64,000 nt of DNA, from the NCBI GenBank assembly GCA_004553595.1, contig SFKZ01000008.1, positions 1 through 64,000 of the forward strand, written 5' to 3'. The number at the start of each line of letters is the position of its first letter. The stretch's first letter is position 1. Position numbers and translations under genes: made by a program. Below, in pieces: positions 25,574-35,214 of the stretch. Below the pieces are notes generated by a model. It was not told the DNA's origin. It was given only the letters and a program-made list of their open reading frames with translations, and made no database searches. This DNA is from Methanobrevibacter ruminantium. GTDB lineage: Archaea; Methanobacteriota; Methanobacteria; Methanobacteriales; Methanobacteriaceae.

Positions 25574-27493
25574 TTAAATATCAAGAATAGCTTCATGAGC
25601 ATTTCTGTGAATAAACTCTCTACGTGGTTGAACATCAGTCCCCATAAGCATCTCGGTAATGTTTGATGCCATGAGCGCGTCTTCTACTTCAACAAGCTTA
25701 AGCCTTCTTCTCTTTGGATCAAGAGTAGTCTCCCACAACTGTTCTGCATCCATTTCGCCAAGACCTTTATATCGTTGAAGAATAAAATCAGAGTGATTTT
25801 TACGATATTTATTAAGTGCCTTATCATCATACAAATATTCTTCTTCACCCTTTTTAGGAATTGCTTTATAAAGTGGTGGCATTGCTATATACACATGCCC
25901 CTCTAATATAAGTTCAGGCATAAACCTATAGAATAATGTAAGCAGCAATGTCGAAATATGTGCGCCATCAACGTCGGCATCCGCCATAATTATAATTTTA
26001 TTGTATTTAAGCTTCGTAATATCAAAATCATTACCATAGCCTTCAGAAAAGCCACAGCCGAATGCATTAATCATAGTTTTAATCTCTGCATTAGCTAAAA
26101 CCTTATCAATCGAAGCCTTCTCTACGTTAAGTATTTTTCCTCTTATAGGTAAAATCGCCTGATACATCCTGTCTCTTGCAGTTTTAGCAGAGCCGCCCGC
26201 AGAATCACCCTCAACAATGAAAATTTCACACTTTTCAGCGTCTTTACTTTCACAATTTGCAAGCTTACCATTTGAGTCAAATGAATAACGCTGCTTAGTC
26301 AAAAGATTTGTCTTTGCTTTTTCCTCTGATTTTCTGATTTTGGCTGACTTTTCAGCCTGTGATAACACAAGCTTTAGTGTTTCAAGATTTCTGTCAAAAA
26401 ATCTTACAACTTCATCACTTGTAACCTTCGCTACTGACTTGGTTGCGTCCTGATTATCAAGCTTTGTCTTAGTCTGACCTTCAAATCTCGGATCCGGATG
26501 TTTAATTGATACAATTGCAGTCATTCCGTTACGAATGTCTGCACCTGTAAAATTAGGATCCTTATCTTTAAGGATGCCAATTTGTCTTGCATATGAATTA
26601 AGGATATTTGTTATGCTTGTTTTAAATCCTGTTAGGTGTGTTCCACCTTCAGAGTTATAAATGTTATTACAAAATCCAAGTACTATTTCATGGAATTCAT
26701 TAACATACTGGAATGCAATCTCAACATTTATTCCGTCAGAAGTACCTTTAAAATATACCGGCTCATGTAATACTTCTTTAGATTTATTAAGATCCTTAAC
26801 GAAGCCTACGATACCATCTTCTTCATGAAATATTATTTCTACAGGCTCGTCCTGACGCATATCCTTAAATATAATTGTAAGTCCCGGATTTAAATATGCA
26901 GTTTCGTGAAGACGAGACTTAATCTCTTCTTCCTTAAATCTTGTTTTTTCAAATATAGTATCATCAGGCAGAAAATTAATCTTAGTACCTGTTGTTTTGG
27001 ATTTTCCTATTACCGGAAGCAATCCGTTTTCAAGCTCTAAATCAGGAATTCCCTGCTTATATCTGTCATGATATATTTTACCGTTTCTTGAAACTTCAAT
27101 ATCTAAATATGTCGAGAGTGCATTAACGACCGAAGAACCCACTCCATGAAGTCCTCCGCTTGTTTTGTAGACGGTAGAATCGAATTTTCCTCCTGCATGA
27201 AGAGTAGTAAAAATAACCCTTTCAGCGCTCACACCTTTCTCGTGCATATCAACAGGAATGCCTCTGCCGTTATCTTTAACCGTTGCAGAGCCATCCTTTT
27301 CAAGTGTAACCCATATAGTATCGCAGAATCCTGCTAAATGTTCGTCTACGGAATTGTCCATGATCTCATAGACAAGATGATTAAGACCTTTTGATGAGAC
27401 ACTTCCAATATACATACCGGGTCTCTGTCTTACGGCTTCAAGACCTTCCAGTACAGTAATACTGTCAGCACCATAATTTGACTTTGTTGCCAT
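25574..27493 (-). CDS. parE: DNA topoisomerase IV subunit B (GyrB/ParE family)
   Basis: This ATPase subunit drives strand passage. Motifs: V-L-E-G-L-E-A-V-R-Q-R-P-G-M-Y-I-G (about 14-30), E-I-M-D-N-S-V-D-E (ATP/Mg), G-G-L-H-G-V-G-S-S-V-V-N-A-L, the TOPRIM E-G-D-S-A-G-G-S-A and D-A-D-V-D-G-A-H-I. Length (639) is typical. It heads the operon to recU and is preceded by a candidate promoter and a LexA-like box. ParE rather than GyrB is inferred from pairing with the ParC-like gene and the lack of dnaA/recF neighbours. Confidence 0.88.
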   Translation of the reverse strand: MATKSNYGADSITVLEGLEAVRQRPGMYIGSVSSKGLNHLVYEIMDNSVDEHLAGFCDTIWVTLEKDGSATVKDNGRGIPVDMHEKGVSAERVIFTTLHAGGKFDSTVYKTSGGLHGVGSSVVNALSTYLDIEVSRNGKIYHDRYKQGIPDLELENGLLPVIGKSKTTGTKINFLPDDTIFEKTRFKEEEIKSRLHETAYLNPGLTIIFKDMRQDEPVEIIFHEEDGIVGFVKDLNKSKEVLHEPVYFKGTSDGINVEIAFQYVNEFHEIVLGFCNNIYNSEGGTHLTGFKTSITNILNSYARQIGILKDKDPNFTGADIRNGMTAIVSIKHPDPRFEGQTKTKLDNQDATKSVAKVTSDEVVRFFDRNLETLKLVLSQAEKSAKIRKSEEKAKTNLLTKQRYSFDSNGKLANCESKDAEKCEIFIVEGDSAGGSAKTARDRMYQAILPIRGKILNVEKASIDKVLANAEIKTMINAFGCGFSEGYGNDFDITKLKYNKIIIMADADVDGAHISTLLLTLFYRFMPELILEGHVYIAMPPLYKAIPKKGEEEYLYDDKALNKYRKNHSDFILQRYKGLGEMDAEQLWETTLDPKRRRLKLVEVEDALMASNITEMLMGTDVQPRREFIHRNAHEAILDI

Positions 27494-27561
27494 TTAAACC
27501 CCTCTTTCGTTATATTCCCTCTATATAACTGTATTTGATTATTTATTCCCTAATCTTTTAT

Positions 27562-27590
27562 AAAATATCATATTTTTAAAAAATATACAA
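27562..27590 (-). promoter_or_regulatory. Candidate promoter of parE
   Basis: Minus strand: TTGTAT (27590-27585), 17-base spacer, TATTTT (27567-27562), about 70 bases before the parE ATG at 27493. Confidence 0.45.
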
Positions 27591-27599
27591 CCTGTTGTT

Positions 27600-27613
27600 C
27601 GAAAATATGTTCT
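27600..27613. promoter_or_regulatory. lexA box: LexA-box-like sequence upstream of parE
   Basis: CGAAAATATGTTCT differs at few positions from the Firmicute LexA box (CGAAC-RNRY-GTTCG) and lies ten bases upstream of the candidate -35. From memory, parE-parC belongs to the B. subtilis LexA regulon, so an SOS link would make sense. Similarity is by eye only. Confidence 0.4.
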
Positions 27614-27644
27614 CCATACAATTTGTGCCAATCACAATAAACAA

Positions 27645-28562
27645 TTATAACTCGAACTCTGCAAAAATATCCGTTTCATCTTTTACATCTTCAAAATATC
27701 TTATTAAAAATGATTTCATTTCAGTATGTGCATTTCCCATATCCAGAAGAATTTCATTTAGGTTATTTTTGTTGATTGCATCTATACTAATTAATAGTTC
27801 GTAATACTTTTGATCATCCCCGTGTTCATTTTGTAATACAGCCCATGTTTCTTCTGTTTTTGCTCCTTTTGTATGATTTATCAAATACTTAACAAGCGTT
27901 TCTCTTAATTTTTCATCAAGCTTATAGCTATGGAGCAAGCGCATAAAAGCAATTCTGATTTTTTCTTTTACTCTGTTTGATTTATATGTCGCAGGGTTTG
28001 AATCTTCAATTGTACCATCACTTGCGCATACAACCTCTTCTTCGCCACACAAAATCATTTTTGAAAAGTCTTCCATATCGTCTTTTCTCATGCGCATATC
28101 AATTGTAGAGTCAAGGTGCAAAAGCCACTCATCACTTCCGGCGTTATTTAAATCAAATAAGAAGAATGCATCAAGGCCATTAATAGTTTTTGCAAGCAAA
28201 TAAGCAACATCTTCACTACTGTTTTCATTGCTTCTTATGTCAAAAATATAGTCAAGCTTGTCACAATCAATAAATATATCCTGTCCAAGATTCATATTGA
28301 CATATGGCAGATAAATTTTTTCAAGCTTTCTGCATCTTGCAAAAGCATAATCTTCTATATTTCTAATTGTATCCGGAAGATGAATTTCTTTAACAAAACG
28401 GCTTGATAAAAATGCCTTTTTCTTAATATGTGTAACAGCCATATCTTCGATAACTTGAGGAATAGTAACAATTAAATCTTTTCCTGAATATTCTGTTATA
28501 TGAACACTGCCATTGCTGACTGTATAGCTTAATATTCCGTTTTCTGTCTGTAATTTTGACAT
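27645..28562 (-). CDS. Leucine-rich-repeat (BspA-type LRR_5) protein
   Basis: About 305 residues. The N-terminal third holds BspA-type repeats: V-I-E-D-M-A-V-T-H-I-K-K-K-A-F, I-H-L-P-D-T-I-R-N-I-E-D-Y-A-F and L-E-K-I-Y-L-P (about residues 30-95). The rest (about 100-305) is helical and unlike known domains. There is no signal peptide, unusual for BspA-like proteins, so it acts inside the cell. It is the third gene of a tight VWA-MoxR-LRR set, 3 bases from the MoxR gene, suggesting it is an adaptor or substrate of that ATPase. Confidence 0.8.
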   Translation of the reverse strand: MSKLQTENGILSYTVSNGSVHITEYSGKDLIVTIPQVIEDMAVTHIKKKAFLSSRFVKEIHLPDTIRNIEDYAFARCRKLEKIYLPYVNMNLGQDIFIDCDKLDYIFDIRSNENSSEDVAYLLAKTINGLDAFFLFDLNNAGSDEWLLHLDSTIDMRMRKDDMEDFSKMILCGEEEVVCASDGTIEDSNPATYKSNRVKEKIRIAFMRLLHSYKLDEKLRETLVKYLINHTKGAKTEETWAVLQNEHGDDQKYYELLISIDAINKNNLNEILLDMGNAHTEMKSFLIRYFEDVKDETDIFAEFEL

Positions 28563-28565
28563 TTA

Positions 28566-30083
28566 TTATATTCCTTCAATTTCATTAATCTTTTTAAGAA
28601 TATCATCACTCTTATTAGATAGCATCATTTCTTTATTGTGTATTGAATAGTCTTCACTTCCGTATTTTGAAATAAAAATAGCACATTCATCAATTACAGT
28701 AAGCTCAGTCATAAGAATCAGCATTTCGTTTCCGTCACCAAAAGTCTTCTCAACAAATGAAAATGCATTGTGTAATCTTTCCTTGACGTTATTTGTTTTT
28801 GTTTTATAAAGCGAAGTCCTTTCATCATAATATGACTTGATATCATTAAACATTAAGCTTGCCGAATCATATGTATTTTTATTGATTTTATCATTTATAC
28901 CTGCAAAGATTTTTATTACTTCTTTGTTATGCTTCTTAACCTTTGATGAAATTGCACCTGAATTTTCAAGCTTCCTTAATTGCTCTTCTCTTGCATATAA
29001 AATGTTTTTAACCTTTTCAGTCAGTTCATTTACAGATAACGAATTTATGTCTGCTTTAATTGACTTAAGAGGTTTTAGTACATCATTTAGCACATTTGCT
29101 TCAAATATATTTTCTTTTATGTTATGACATACTTCATCAACAATCATTCCGATAATTGACATTCTCTCTTCAAGCGGTGCTTTTTTACCCTTTTCAATAA
29201 CAGAATCGTTATATATACCGCTTAATATTTCCCCTACATTGTAAGAAGACTGATATTTTTTGAACACATCATAATAAGCTATGAATTCTCTCACAACTTT
29301 TTCATTTCTTATATATTGTTCTACAAGAGTCTTTCTAACCGGCAGATTACTTTCTTCGTAAAGCTTTATCATCTCGGATAAATCTTCCCATCCTCTTGCA
29401 GTAATATAGTTTTTACCTTTAACAGTTGTTTCAACAGAATAAAAGTAATCCTTATTGATATCAATAAAACCAATAATAGCAGGATGAAGCTCTTTATTCT
29501 TAGCATATTCCTTCCATACCGAATAATCTGCTTCTACCTCTATTATTTTCATTCTGTCAAGAGTAACGATATCAAAATCTCTAACTGATTTATTGTATTC
29601 AGGCGGATTTCCGGCAGTTACAATTACCCATCCGTTAGGAACCTTATGGCGTCCGAACACTTTATACTGTAAGAACTGCAGCATGGAAGGGGCAAGTGTT
29701 TCGGAAACGCAGTTTATTTCATCCAAAAACAAAATACCTTCTTTAATTGATGAGTTTTTCATAACATCATAAATAGATGCAATTATTTCACTCATCGTAT
29801 ATTCTGACACATCATATTCCTTCCCTTCATACTCCTTATGTGAAATAAACGGGAGTCCAAGTGCAGATTGTCTTGTATGATGAGTCATAGAATATGAAAC
29901 AAGTGCAATATTCAATTCACTTGCAATCTGTTCCATAATTGCTGTCTTACCTATTCCCGGCGCTCCAAGCAAGAATATCGGACGCTGTCTGACAACAGGT
30001 ATTCTGTATTCTCCGTCCTCATCCTTTTTTAAATACATTTCAACAGATTCTTCGATATAACGTTTTGCTTCTTTAATATTCAT
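28566..30083 (-). CDS. MoxR-family AAA+ ATPase
   Basis: Walker A G-A-P-G-I-G-K-T is at residues 40-47, Walker B L-F-L-D-E-I-N at 118-124, and sensor-1 V-T-A-G-N-P-P-E at about 155-162. These match MoxR-type AAA+ proteins, which remodel or activate partner proteins together with a VWA protein. The 505-residue length exceeds the usual 300-350; the C-terminal ~200 residues are helical and of unknown role. The VWA gene lies 11 bases upstream, as is typical of MoxR loci. Confidence 0.92.
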   Translation of the reverse strand: MNIKEAKRYIEESVEMYLKKDEDGEYRIPVVRQRPIFLLGAPGIGKTAIMEQIASELNIALVSYSMTHHTRQSALGLPFISHKEYEGKEYDVSEYTMSEIIASIYDVMKNSSIKEGILFLDEINCVSETLAPSMLQFLQYKVFGRHKVPNGWVIVTAGNPPEYNKSVRDFDIVTLDRMKIIEVEADYSVWKEYAKNKELHPAIIGFIDINKDYFYSVETTVKGKNYITARGWEDLSEMIKLYEESNLPVRKTLVEQYIRNEKVVREFIAYYDVFKKYQSSYNVGEILSGIYNDSVIEKGKKAPLEERMSIIGMIVDEVCHNIKENIFEANVLNDVLKPLKSIKADINSLSVNELTEKVKNILYAREEQLRKLENSGAISSKVKKHNKEVIKIFAGINDKINKNTYDSASLMFNDIKSYYDERTSLYKTKTNNVKERLHNAFSFVEKTFGDGNEMLILMTELTVIDECAIFISKYGSEDYSIHNKEMMLSNKSDDILKKINEIEGI

Positions 30084-30094
30084 GGCTTTTCCTT

Positions 30095-31408
30095 TTATTC
30101 ATTAATCATAATATCTTCTTCGGTAAGTATTACTTTTATTGCCCATGGCGGTACTTTTGGTGCGTTTTCATCATCACTCAAAAACACAAATGCAACATCA
30201 TAATTCTTTTTTGTTTCAGGATATATTCCATAACCATCAGTAAAATAAATCAGACCCTTTAAATCTGAAAACTGTTCATTTTCAATCATTTCATCAACAT
30301 AATCAAATACAGGCCTAAAATCCGTCGAACCAAATCCTATAACTGTATATTCATTCATAAATTGACTAAAGTCGTCTTTATCTCTTATGACAGTATCGCT
30401 TCTGACCTGATTATCACATTGAATGATATGTATATTAATTTTATTAAAAAAGTTTTCCGAGTCTCTTAATATATTAACCGTTCTTTCAAGAAACGCCTTA
30501 ACAAGTTCACCCTTACAAGATGCAGATGTGTCAATCGCAATGACAAATTCTTTTATTTTATTTGAATCTTTATATTCCAACGGTTCAATTAATGGCATAT
30601 TATCATACAATTTCATTCCGTATGTATAATAAATATAATCAAATTCATCATCATTTATCGACAGATTTTCAGACATCACCATAAACCGTCTTAAGAACTC
30701 AGAATAATCATATTTTTCTCTTGTTGCAATATTTAAATTTTCTTCTAGGTTTTCTGAATTAGTTTTTCCTTTTGAAAAACTTTTTAAATCCGCCTTAATA
30801 CTCTCTGCAATTCTTTGCCATTGTTCATTGGAATATTCAATTTCTTCTTTAATGTCCCAATACAGATGCTCATCATATTTTGTAAGCTTTACCCATTCTT
30901 CATAGCCATCATCGGACAATTCTTCAATAAGAAAATATTTATATATTTTTTGTGCCGATATAGAAGTATTTCCTTTGTATATTCTTCTGAATTCCTTTTT
31001 TATATTGTTTATTCTGTTTAATAGAAGGTCATCTGTTGGCAATGATAATATTGCCAGTTCAAAATCAAGCGCAACACTTTCAACTGCAATATCAGTTGCA
31101 AGGTCCCAAAGCTTTTTGTCTTTTCCTTTTGAATCATAGGCATGAGAAAATACACAATGAAGCAAAGTATGCAGGTATAGTCGTTTGCATTTATTTATAT
31201 GCGTTTTATAATCACTAATCAGCTTAACATTAGAAAACAAAAGCTCATTACCTGTAAAAACATGTACTCCGTTATTTGAACCCCTTGTTACTTTTAGATT
31301 AAATAATGCAGAGTCTAAAAAACGCATATTCATAAGCAGTTCATCATGAGTAAGCTTCATTATCTCTTCAGAAATACTGTTTATTTTTTCAAGTTCATGA
31401 TCTGTCAA
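30095..31408 (-). CDS. VWA-like protein with inactive metallopeptidase-like N-domain (DUF2201)
   Basis: The N-domain resembles the DUF2201_N putative metallopeptidase: L-Y-L-H-T-L-L-H-C-V-F-S-H (H80, H84, H89), where the catalytic Glu of HExxH is Thr81. The C-terminal VWA-like domain has an intact MIDAS: D-T-S-A-S (293-297), G-S-T-D-F-R-P (T362, D363) and F-T-D-G (about 389-392). Such proteins are partners of MoxR ATPases. The start overlaps the recG stop by 4 bases (ATGA), so the trio is translated with recG. Confidence 0.88.
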   Translation of the reverse strand: MTDHELEKINSISEEIMKLTHDELLMNMRFLDSALFNLKVTRGSNNGVHVFTGNELLFSNVKLISDYKTHINKCKRLYLHTLLHCVFSHAYDSKGKDKKLWDLATDIAVESVALDFELAILSLPTDDLLLNRINNIKKEFRRIYKGNTSISAQKIYKYFLIEELSDDGYEEWVKLTKYDEHLYWDIKEEIEYSNEQWQRIAESIKADLKSFSKGKTNSENLEENLNIATREKYDYSEFLRRFMVMSENLSINDDEFDYIYYTYGMKLYDNMPLIEPLEYKDSNKIKEFVIAIDTSASCKGELVKAFLERTVNILRDSENFFNKINIHIIQCDNQVRSDTVIRDKDDFSQFMNEYTVIGFGSTDFRPVFDYVDEMIENEQFSDLKGLIYFTDGYGIYPETKKNYDVAFVFLSDDENAPKVPPWAIKVILTEEDIMINE

Positions 31409-33456
31409 AGCGTTGAATATAAATCCTTTCTTATTTCTTCCTCAATAATCTGTTTTATATTTGCATTCTCAGGTTTTGATAAATCCTTATCATCATTAAG
31501 AAGTTCAGTAACTGACTCTGCTGCTTCCTTTAATATATTAACATCGTTAAATATATCCGCAAGATTAAAATGCATGTCCCCCGACTGACGTATACCGAAT
31601 AAATCACCCGGACCTCTCAATTTCATATCTTCTGATGCTATGAAAAATCCATCATTTGATTTGTTTAATATATTCAGACGCTTCATAGTAGCATCATTTT
31701 TTTTAGTACTCATGAAAATACAGTATGACTGCTTTTCACCTCTTCCTATTCTTCCTCTTAACTGATGGAGCTGGGATAATCCAAACCGTTCTGCATTTTC
31801 AATAAGCATTACAGTTGCATTTGGGACATTTACACCGACTTCTACAACTGTAGTAGATACAAGAATTTGAATGTCATTATTAAGAAATGCATTCATAACA
31901 CTATTTTTTTCATTCTGCTTCATTTTGCCATGTAAATATGCAATATTGATTCTGTCAGGAAAAACAGCCTTGAGTTTTTCAGTATACGATATAACGTTTT
32001 CTGCTTCTAACCCTTCACTTTCTTCCACAAGAGGACATATCACATACACCTGTGAGCCGTTGTCAATTTCATTTATCATAAAATTATAGGCAGTATTTCT
32101 ATATTCCTGACCAACAACACAGTTTTTAATCTTTAATCTCTTTTCAGGCACCTCATCAATAATAGATACATCAAGGTCAGAATACATTATTATAGCCAAT
32201 GTTCTCGGTATAGGTGTTGCTGACATAACAAGAATATGCGGGTTATCAGATGTATTCTTATTACTAAGCATTTCTCTTTGTCTTACACCGAATCTATGCT
32301 GTTCATCCGTAATTACAAGTGCAAGATTTTTATATTTAACTTTTTCCTGAATAAGAGCATGCGTTCCAATGATAATATCCGCTTCACCATTTTCAATCTG
32401 TTCATACACTTCTTTTTTCTTTGTCTTAGACATTGAACCTGTCAATAAAACGCACTTGAACGGAATATTGAATTTACCAAACATCTCTGTTACGGATGAA
32501 AAATGCTGAGTTGCCAGAATTTCTGTAGGCGCCATTAATGCAGTCTGATATCCGTTTGCAGCGACCTGAAGTGCCGCAAGAACTGCAATAATTGTTTTAC
32601 CGCTTCCAACATCACCCTGAACAAGTCTTGACATTGACACGTCTTTACAAAGATCATTTTCTATTTCATTAAATACTCTAAGCTGTGCATTTGTTAACCT
32701 GTACGGTAGTGACTCAATAAGTCTTTTTGTATATGCACTCTCAACAATATTAAAGTTGTTTTTTAAACGTTCATTATCTTCTTTTAATAATCTCAGTTTA
32801 AGAATAAAATAATAAAATTCGTCAAAAACAAGCAGTCTTCGTGCTTCAATAAGAGAATCAATATCCTTTGGAAAATGAATTGTTTCAAGAGCATTCCTTA
32901 CTTTTTCACTATCGCTCTCTACAGATTTGAAATTCATTGAGAAGTAATAAGGATCATTAAACAAAGTCTTAACTGCTTTTGTAACAGAAGTATTTGTAAG
33001 TCCCTTTGTCAGAGAATATACCGGTTGCAGGGAATTAATGAGTTCTTCATATTTTTCGATTGTAAAAATCTGTGGCTGTTCTAAACAATATGAATTTCCT
33101 TTAACAGTTAATGTTCCTCTGAAAACATACATTTCCCCGGGTTTAAGTGATTTTGCAAGATATGCCATATTGAACCATGTTGCCAAAATCACTTGATCAT
33201 CTGTTTTAATATATGCAGATACAATTTTAAATTTTTTTACATACTTTAGTAACGGCTGTTTAACAATTCGTCCTTTAATTGAAACTGTTTCTCCAACAGA
33301 TGAATCACAGATGCTTTTAGTATTTTCATACTTTATATAGTCTCTTGGGAAATTGTATAAAAGATCTTCACAAGAAAATATGCCGAGCTTATTATAAAGC
33401 CCGGCAGTTTTCTGTCCGATTCCTTTTAAATTTGTGATAGGATAAAAATCATTCAT
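31405..33456 (-). CDS. recG: ATP-dependent DNA helicase RecG
   Basis: RecG reverses stalled forks and branch-migrates recombination intermediates. The product has an N-terminal wedge/OB domain, Walker A Q-G-D-V-G-S-G-K-T, the D-E-Q-H box (I-T-D-E-Q-H-R-F-G), S-A-T-P-I-P-R-T and motif VI R-G-R-I-G-R-G. The start M-N-D-F-Y-P-I at 33456, 7 bases after the yloV stop, fits the family; the 22 residues before it overlap yloV and look unlike RecG. The ribosome binding site is weak, suggesting coupling. Confidence 0.96.
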   Translation of the reverse strand: MNDFYPITNLKGIGQKTAGLYNKLGIFSCEDLLYNFPRDYIKYENTKSICDSSVGETVSIKGRIVKQPLLKYVKKFKIVSAYIKTDDQVILATWFNMAYLAKSLKPGEMYVFRGTLTVKGNSYCLEQPQIFTIEKYEELINSLQPVYSLTKGLTNTSVTKAVKTLFNDPYYFSMNFKSVESDSEKVRNALETIHFPKDIDSLIEARRLLVFDEFYYFILKLRLLKEDNERLKNNFNIVESAYTKRLIESLPYRLTNAQLRVFNEIENDLCKDVSMSRLVQGDVGSGKTIIAVLAALQVAANGYQTALMAPTEILATQHFSSVTEMFGKFNIPFKCVLLTGSMSKTKKKEVYEQIENGEADIIIGTHALIQEKVKYKNLALVITDEQHRFGVRQREMLSNKNTSDNPHILVMSATPIPRTLAIIMYSDLDVSIIDEVPEKRLKIKNCVVGQEYRNTAYNFMINEIDNGSQVYVICPLVEESEGLEAENVISYTEKLKAVFPDRINIAYLHGKMKQNEKNSVMNAFLNNDIQILVSTTVVEVGVNVPNATVMLIENAERFGLSQLHQLRGRIGRGEKQSYCIFMSTKKNDATMKRLNILNKSNDGFFIASEDMKLRGPGDLFGIRQSGDMHFNLADIFNDVNILKEAAESVTELLNDDKDLSKPENANIKQIIEEEIRKDLYSTL

Positions 33457-33463
33457 TGTATTA

Positions 33464-35191
33464 CTATTCAACCGAACAGATGTAATAGTAAATTGGCTGT
33501 CCACCGAAATGAGCCTCAACATCTAAATCAGGATACTTGTTTTCTACATCCTTTATAAAGTCAAGAGCACATTCTTCATCTACATCCGCACCGTAATAAA
33601 TGCTTATCAGTTCCGACTCATCATCTATCATTCTTTCAAGCATTTCAAATGCAGTATCTTCAACAATAGTGCCGACAGACAGGATTTCCTTATCTCCGAT
33701 ACCCATAATATTGCCCTGTTTAATTTCAAGGCCATTGATTACTGTATCTCGTACGGCATATGTTACCTGTCCTGTCTTAACTCTTGTAATCTCTTCATTC
33801 ATTATTGCCTCATTTTCTTCAACAGAAGTATCAGGCATAAAATTAATGAGTGCTGTAATACCCTGTGGTGCTGTTTTGGTAGGAATGACAATAACATTCT
33901 TATCTTCAACAAGGTACTGTGCCTGGTTAGCAGCAAGAATAATATTTTTATTATTTGGAAGAATAAATATATTCTTGGCATTAACATTGTCAATTGCTAC
34001 AACCATATCATCAGTTGATGGGTTCATTGTCTGTCCGCCTGAAATAATATAGTCTACGCCAAGTCCTTTAAATATGTTATCCATTCCTTCACCAACAGAT
34101 ACAGCGATGAATCCCATTTCCTTTGGCGGCTCATTAAATACAGGCTTGTCTGTTCTTTCAGACTTTGAATCAGCCGGTGTTTCTTCTTTAACAGAATTAT
34201 TGGTTTCTGATTCATTTGTTGGTGAATCAGCTGTATTTTCAACCGGCTTAGCTTCTTCACTAATAATATCGTTATTAATTCTTTCAGATTTAAGATTCTT
34301 AATTACGATGTCATCAATTGCACCATATGACATTGCTTTTGTAAGAACAAGTCCGGGATCATTAGTGATTACTGATACATTTACAACTCTGTCATTTACT
34401 TTGACTGTTGCATTATCACCGATAGACTCAAGGAATATCCTATAATCCTGTTCATTTTTTGCATTAAATACATTTCTGACTAATATAACAAAACTTGTAT
34501 CATATGCATACTTAAGTTCCTTTTTAGTCTCGTTACTCTTATCTGCCTTTTCTACAATAAGAGAAATCTCTTTTCCAAGTAGTGCGTTATATGCACCTTT
34601 AAGTATTTCCAAAAGTCCCTGTCCGCCGGAGTCGACAACACCGGCTTCTTTAAGTACCGGAAGCATTTCAGGAGTCTGTGATAATACATATTCACAGTGT
34701 TCGATAATTTTACCCATGAATACTTCAATATCATCTGTTTTAGATACAAGCTCGTCAGCCATGTCAGCAGCTCCTTTAGCTACTGTAAGTATTGTACCCT
34801 CCTTTGGCTTCATAACAGCCTTATAAGCAGTTTCAACTGCCTTCTGTGTTGCATTGGTAAGTACAGTAACGTTAATTTCAGTTTCTGTCTTAATTACTTT
34901 AGTAAAACCTCTGATAAGCTGAGAAAGAATTACGCCCGAGTTTCCTCTGGCTCCTCTTAAAGAACCCGAAGACAAAGCTTTCGAAAACTGTTCAATAGTT
35001 GAATCTTCAGGGAGTTCTGAAATCTCCTTAGCCGCAGACATAATTGTGAGCGACATATTAGTTCCGGTATCTCCATCAGGAACAGGGAATACATTTAACT
35101 CATTAATGTACTCTTTTTGTGCCTCTAATGCATTTGCTCCTGCAAGAAACATCTTTGACAGCATTTTCACATCAATATTACTGGTTGCCAC
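33464..35191 (-). CDS. yloV: DAK2 (DhaL)-domain/DegV-like protein, YloV/FakA family
   Basis: An N-terminal DAK2 domain (about residues 1-200) has N-V-F-P-V-P-D-G-D-T-G-T-N-M and L-R-G-A-R-G-N-S-G-V-I-L-S-Q, the ATP/Mg site of fatty acid kinase A. A linker with acidic repeats precedes a C-terminal domain (about 350-575). FakA-type proteins phosphorylate FakB-bound fatty acids; that role is inferred from the family. It follows asp23 by 23 bases, the classic yloU-yloV pair. Confidence 0.93.
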   Translation of the reverse strand: MATSNIDVKMLSKMFLAGANALEAQKEYINELNVFPVPDGDTGTNMSLTIMSAAKEISELPEDSTIEQFSKALSSGSLRGARGNSGVILSQLIRGFTKVIKTETEINVTVLTNATQKAVETAYKAVMKPKEGTILTVAKGAADMADELVSKTDDIEVFMGKIIEHCEYVLSQTPEMLPVLKEAGVVDSGGQGLLEILKGAYNALLGKEISLIVEKADKSNETKKELKYAYDTSFVILVRNVFNAKNEQDYRIFLESIGDNATVKVNDRVVNVSVITNDPGLVLTKAMSYGAIDDIVIKNLKSERINNDIISEEAKPVENTADSPTNESETNNSVKEETPADSKSERTDKPVFNEPPKEMGFIAVSVGEGMDNIFKGLGVDYIISGGQTMNPSTDDMVVAIDNVNAKNIFILPNNKNIILAANQAQYLVEDKNVIVIPTKTAPQGITALINFMPDTSVEENEAIMNEEITRVKTGQVTYAVRDTVINGLEIKQGNIMGIGDKEILSVGTIVEDTAFEMLERMIDDESELISIYYGADVDEECALDFIKDVENKYPDLDVEAHFGGQPIYYYICSVE

Positions 35192-35214
35192 AACTTTTCC
35201 TCCTAAAATATCGA

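Noticed and set aside
23286..27493. gyrB-gyrA pair
   Set aside because: Possible by homology, but the lack of a clear gyrase box and of dnaA/recF neighbours favours parE-parC.
31405..33522. RecG start at 33522
   Set aside because: The first 22 residues overlap yloV and do not look like RecG; the ATG at 33456 does.
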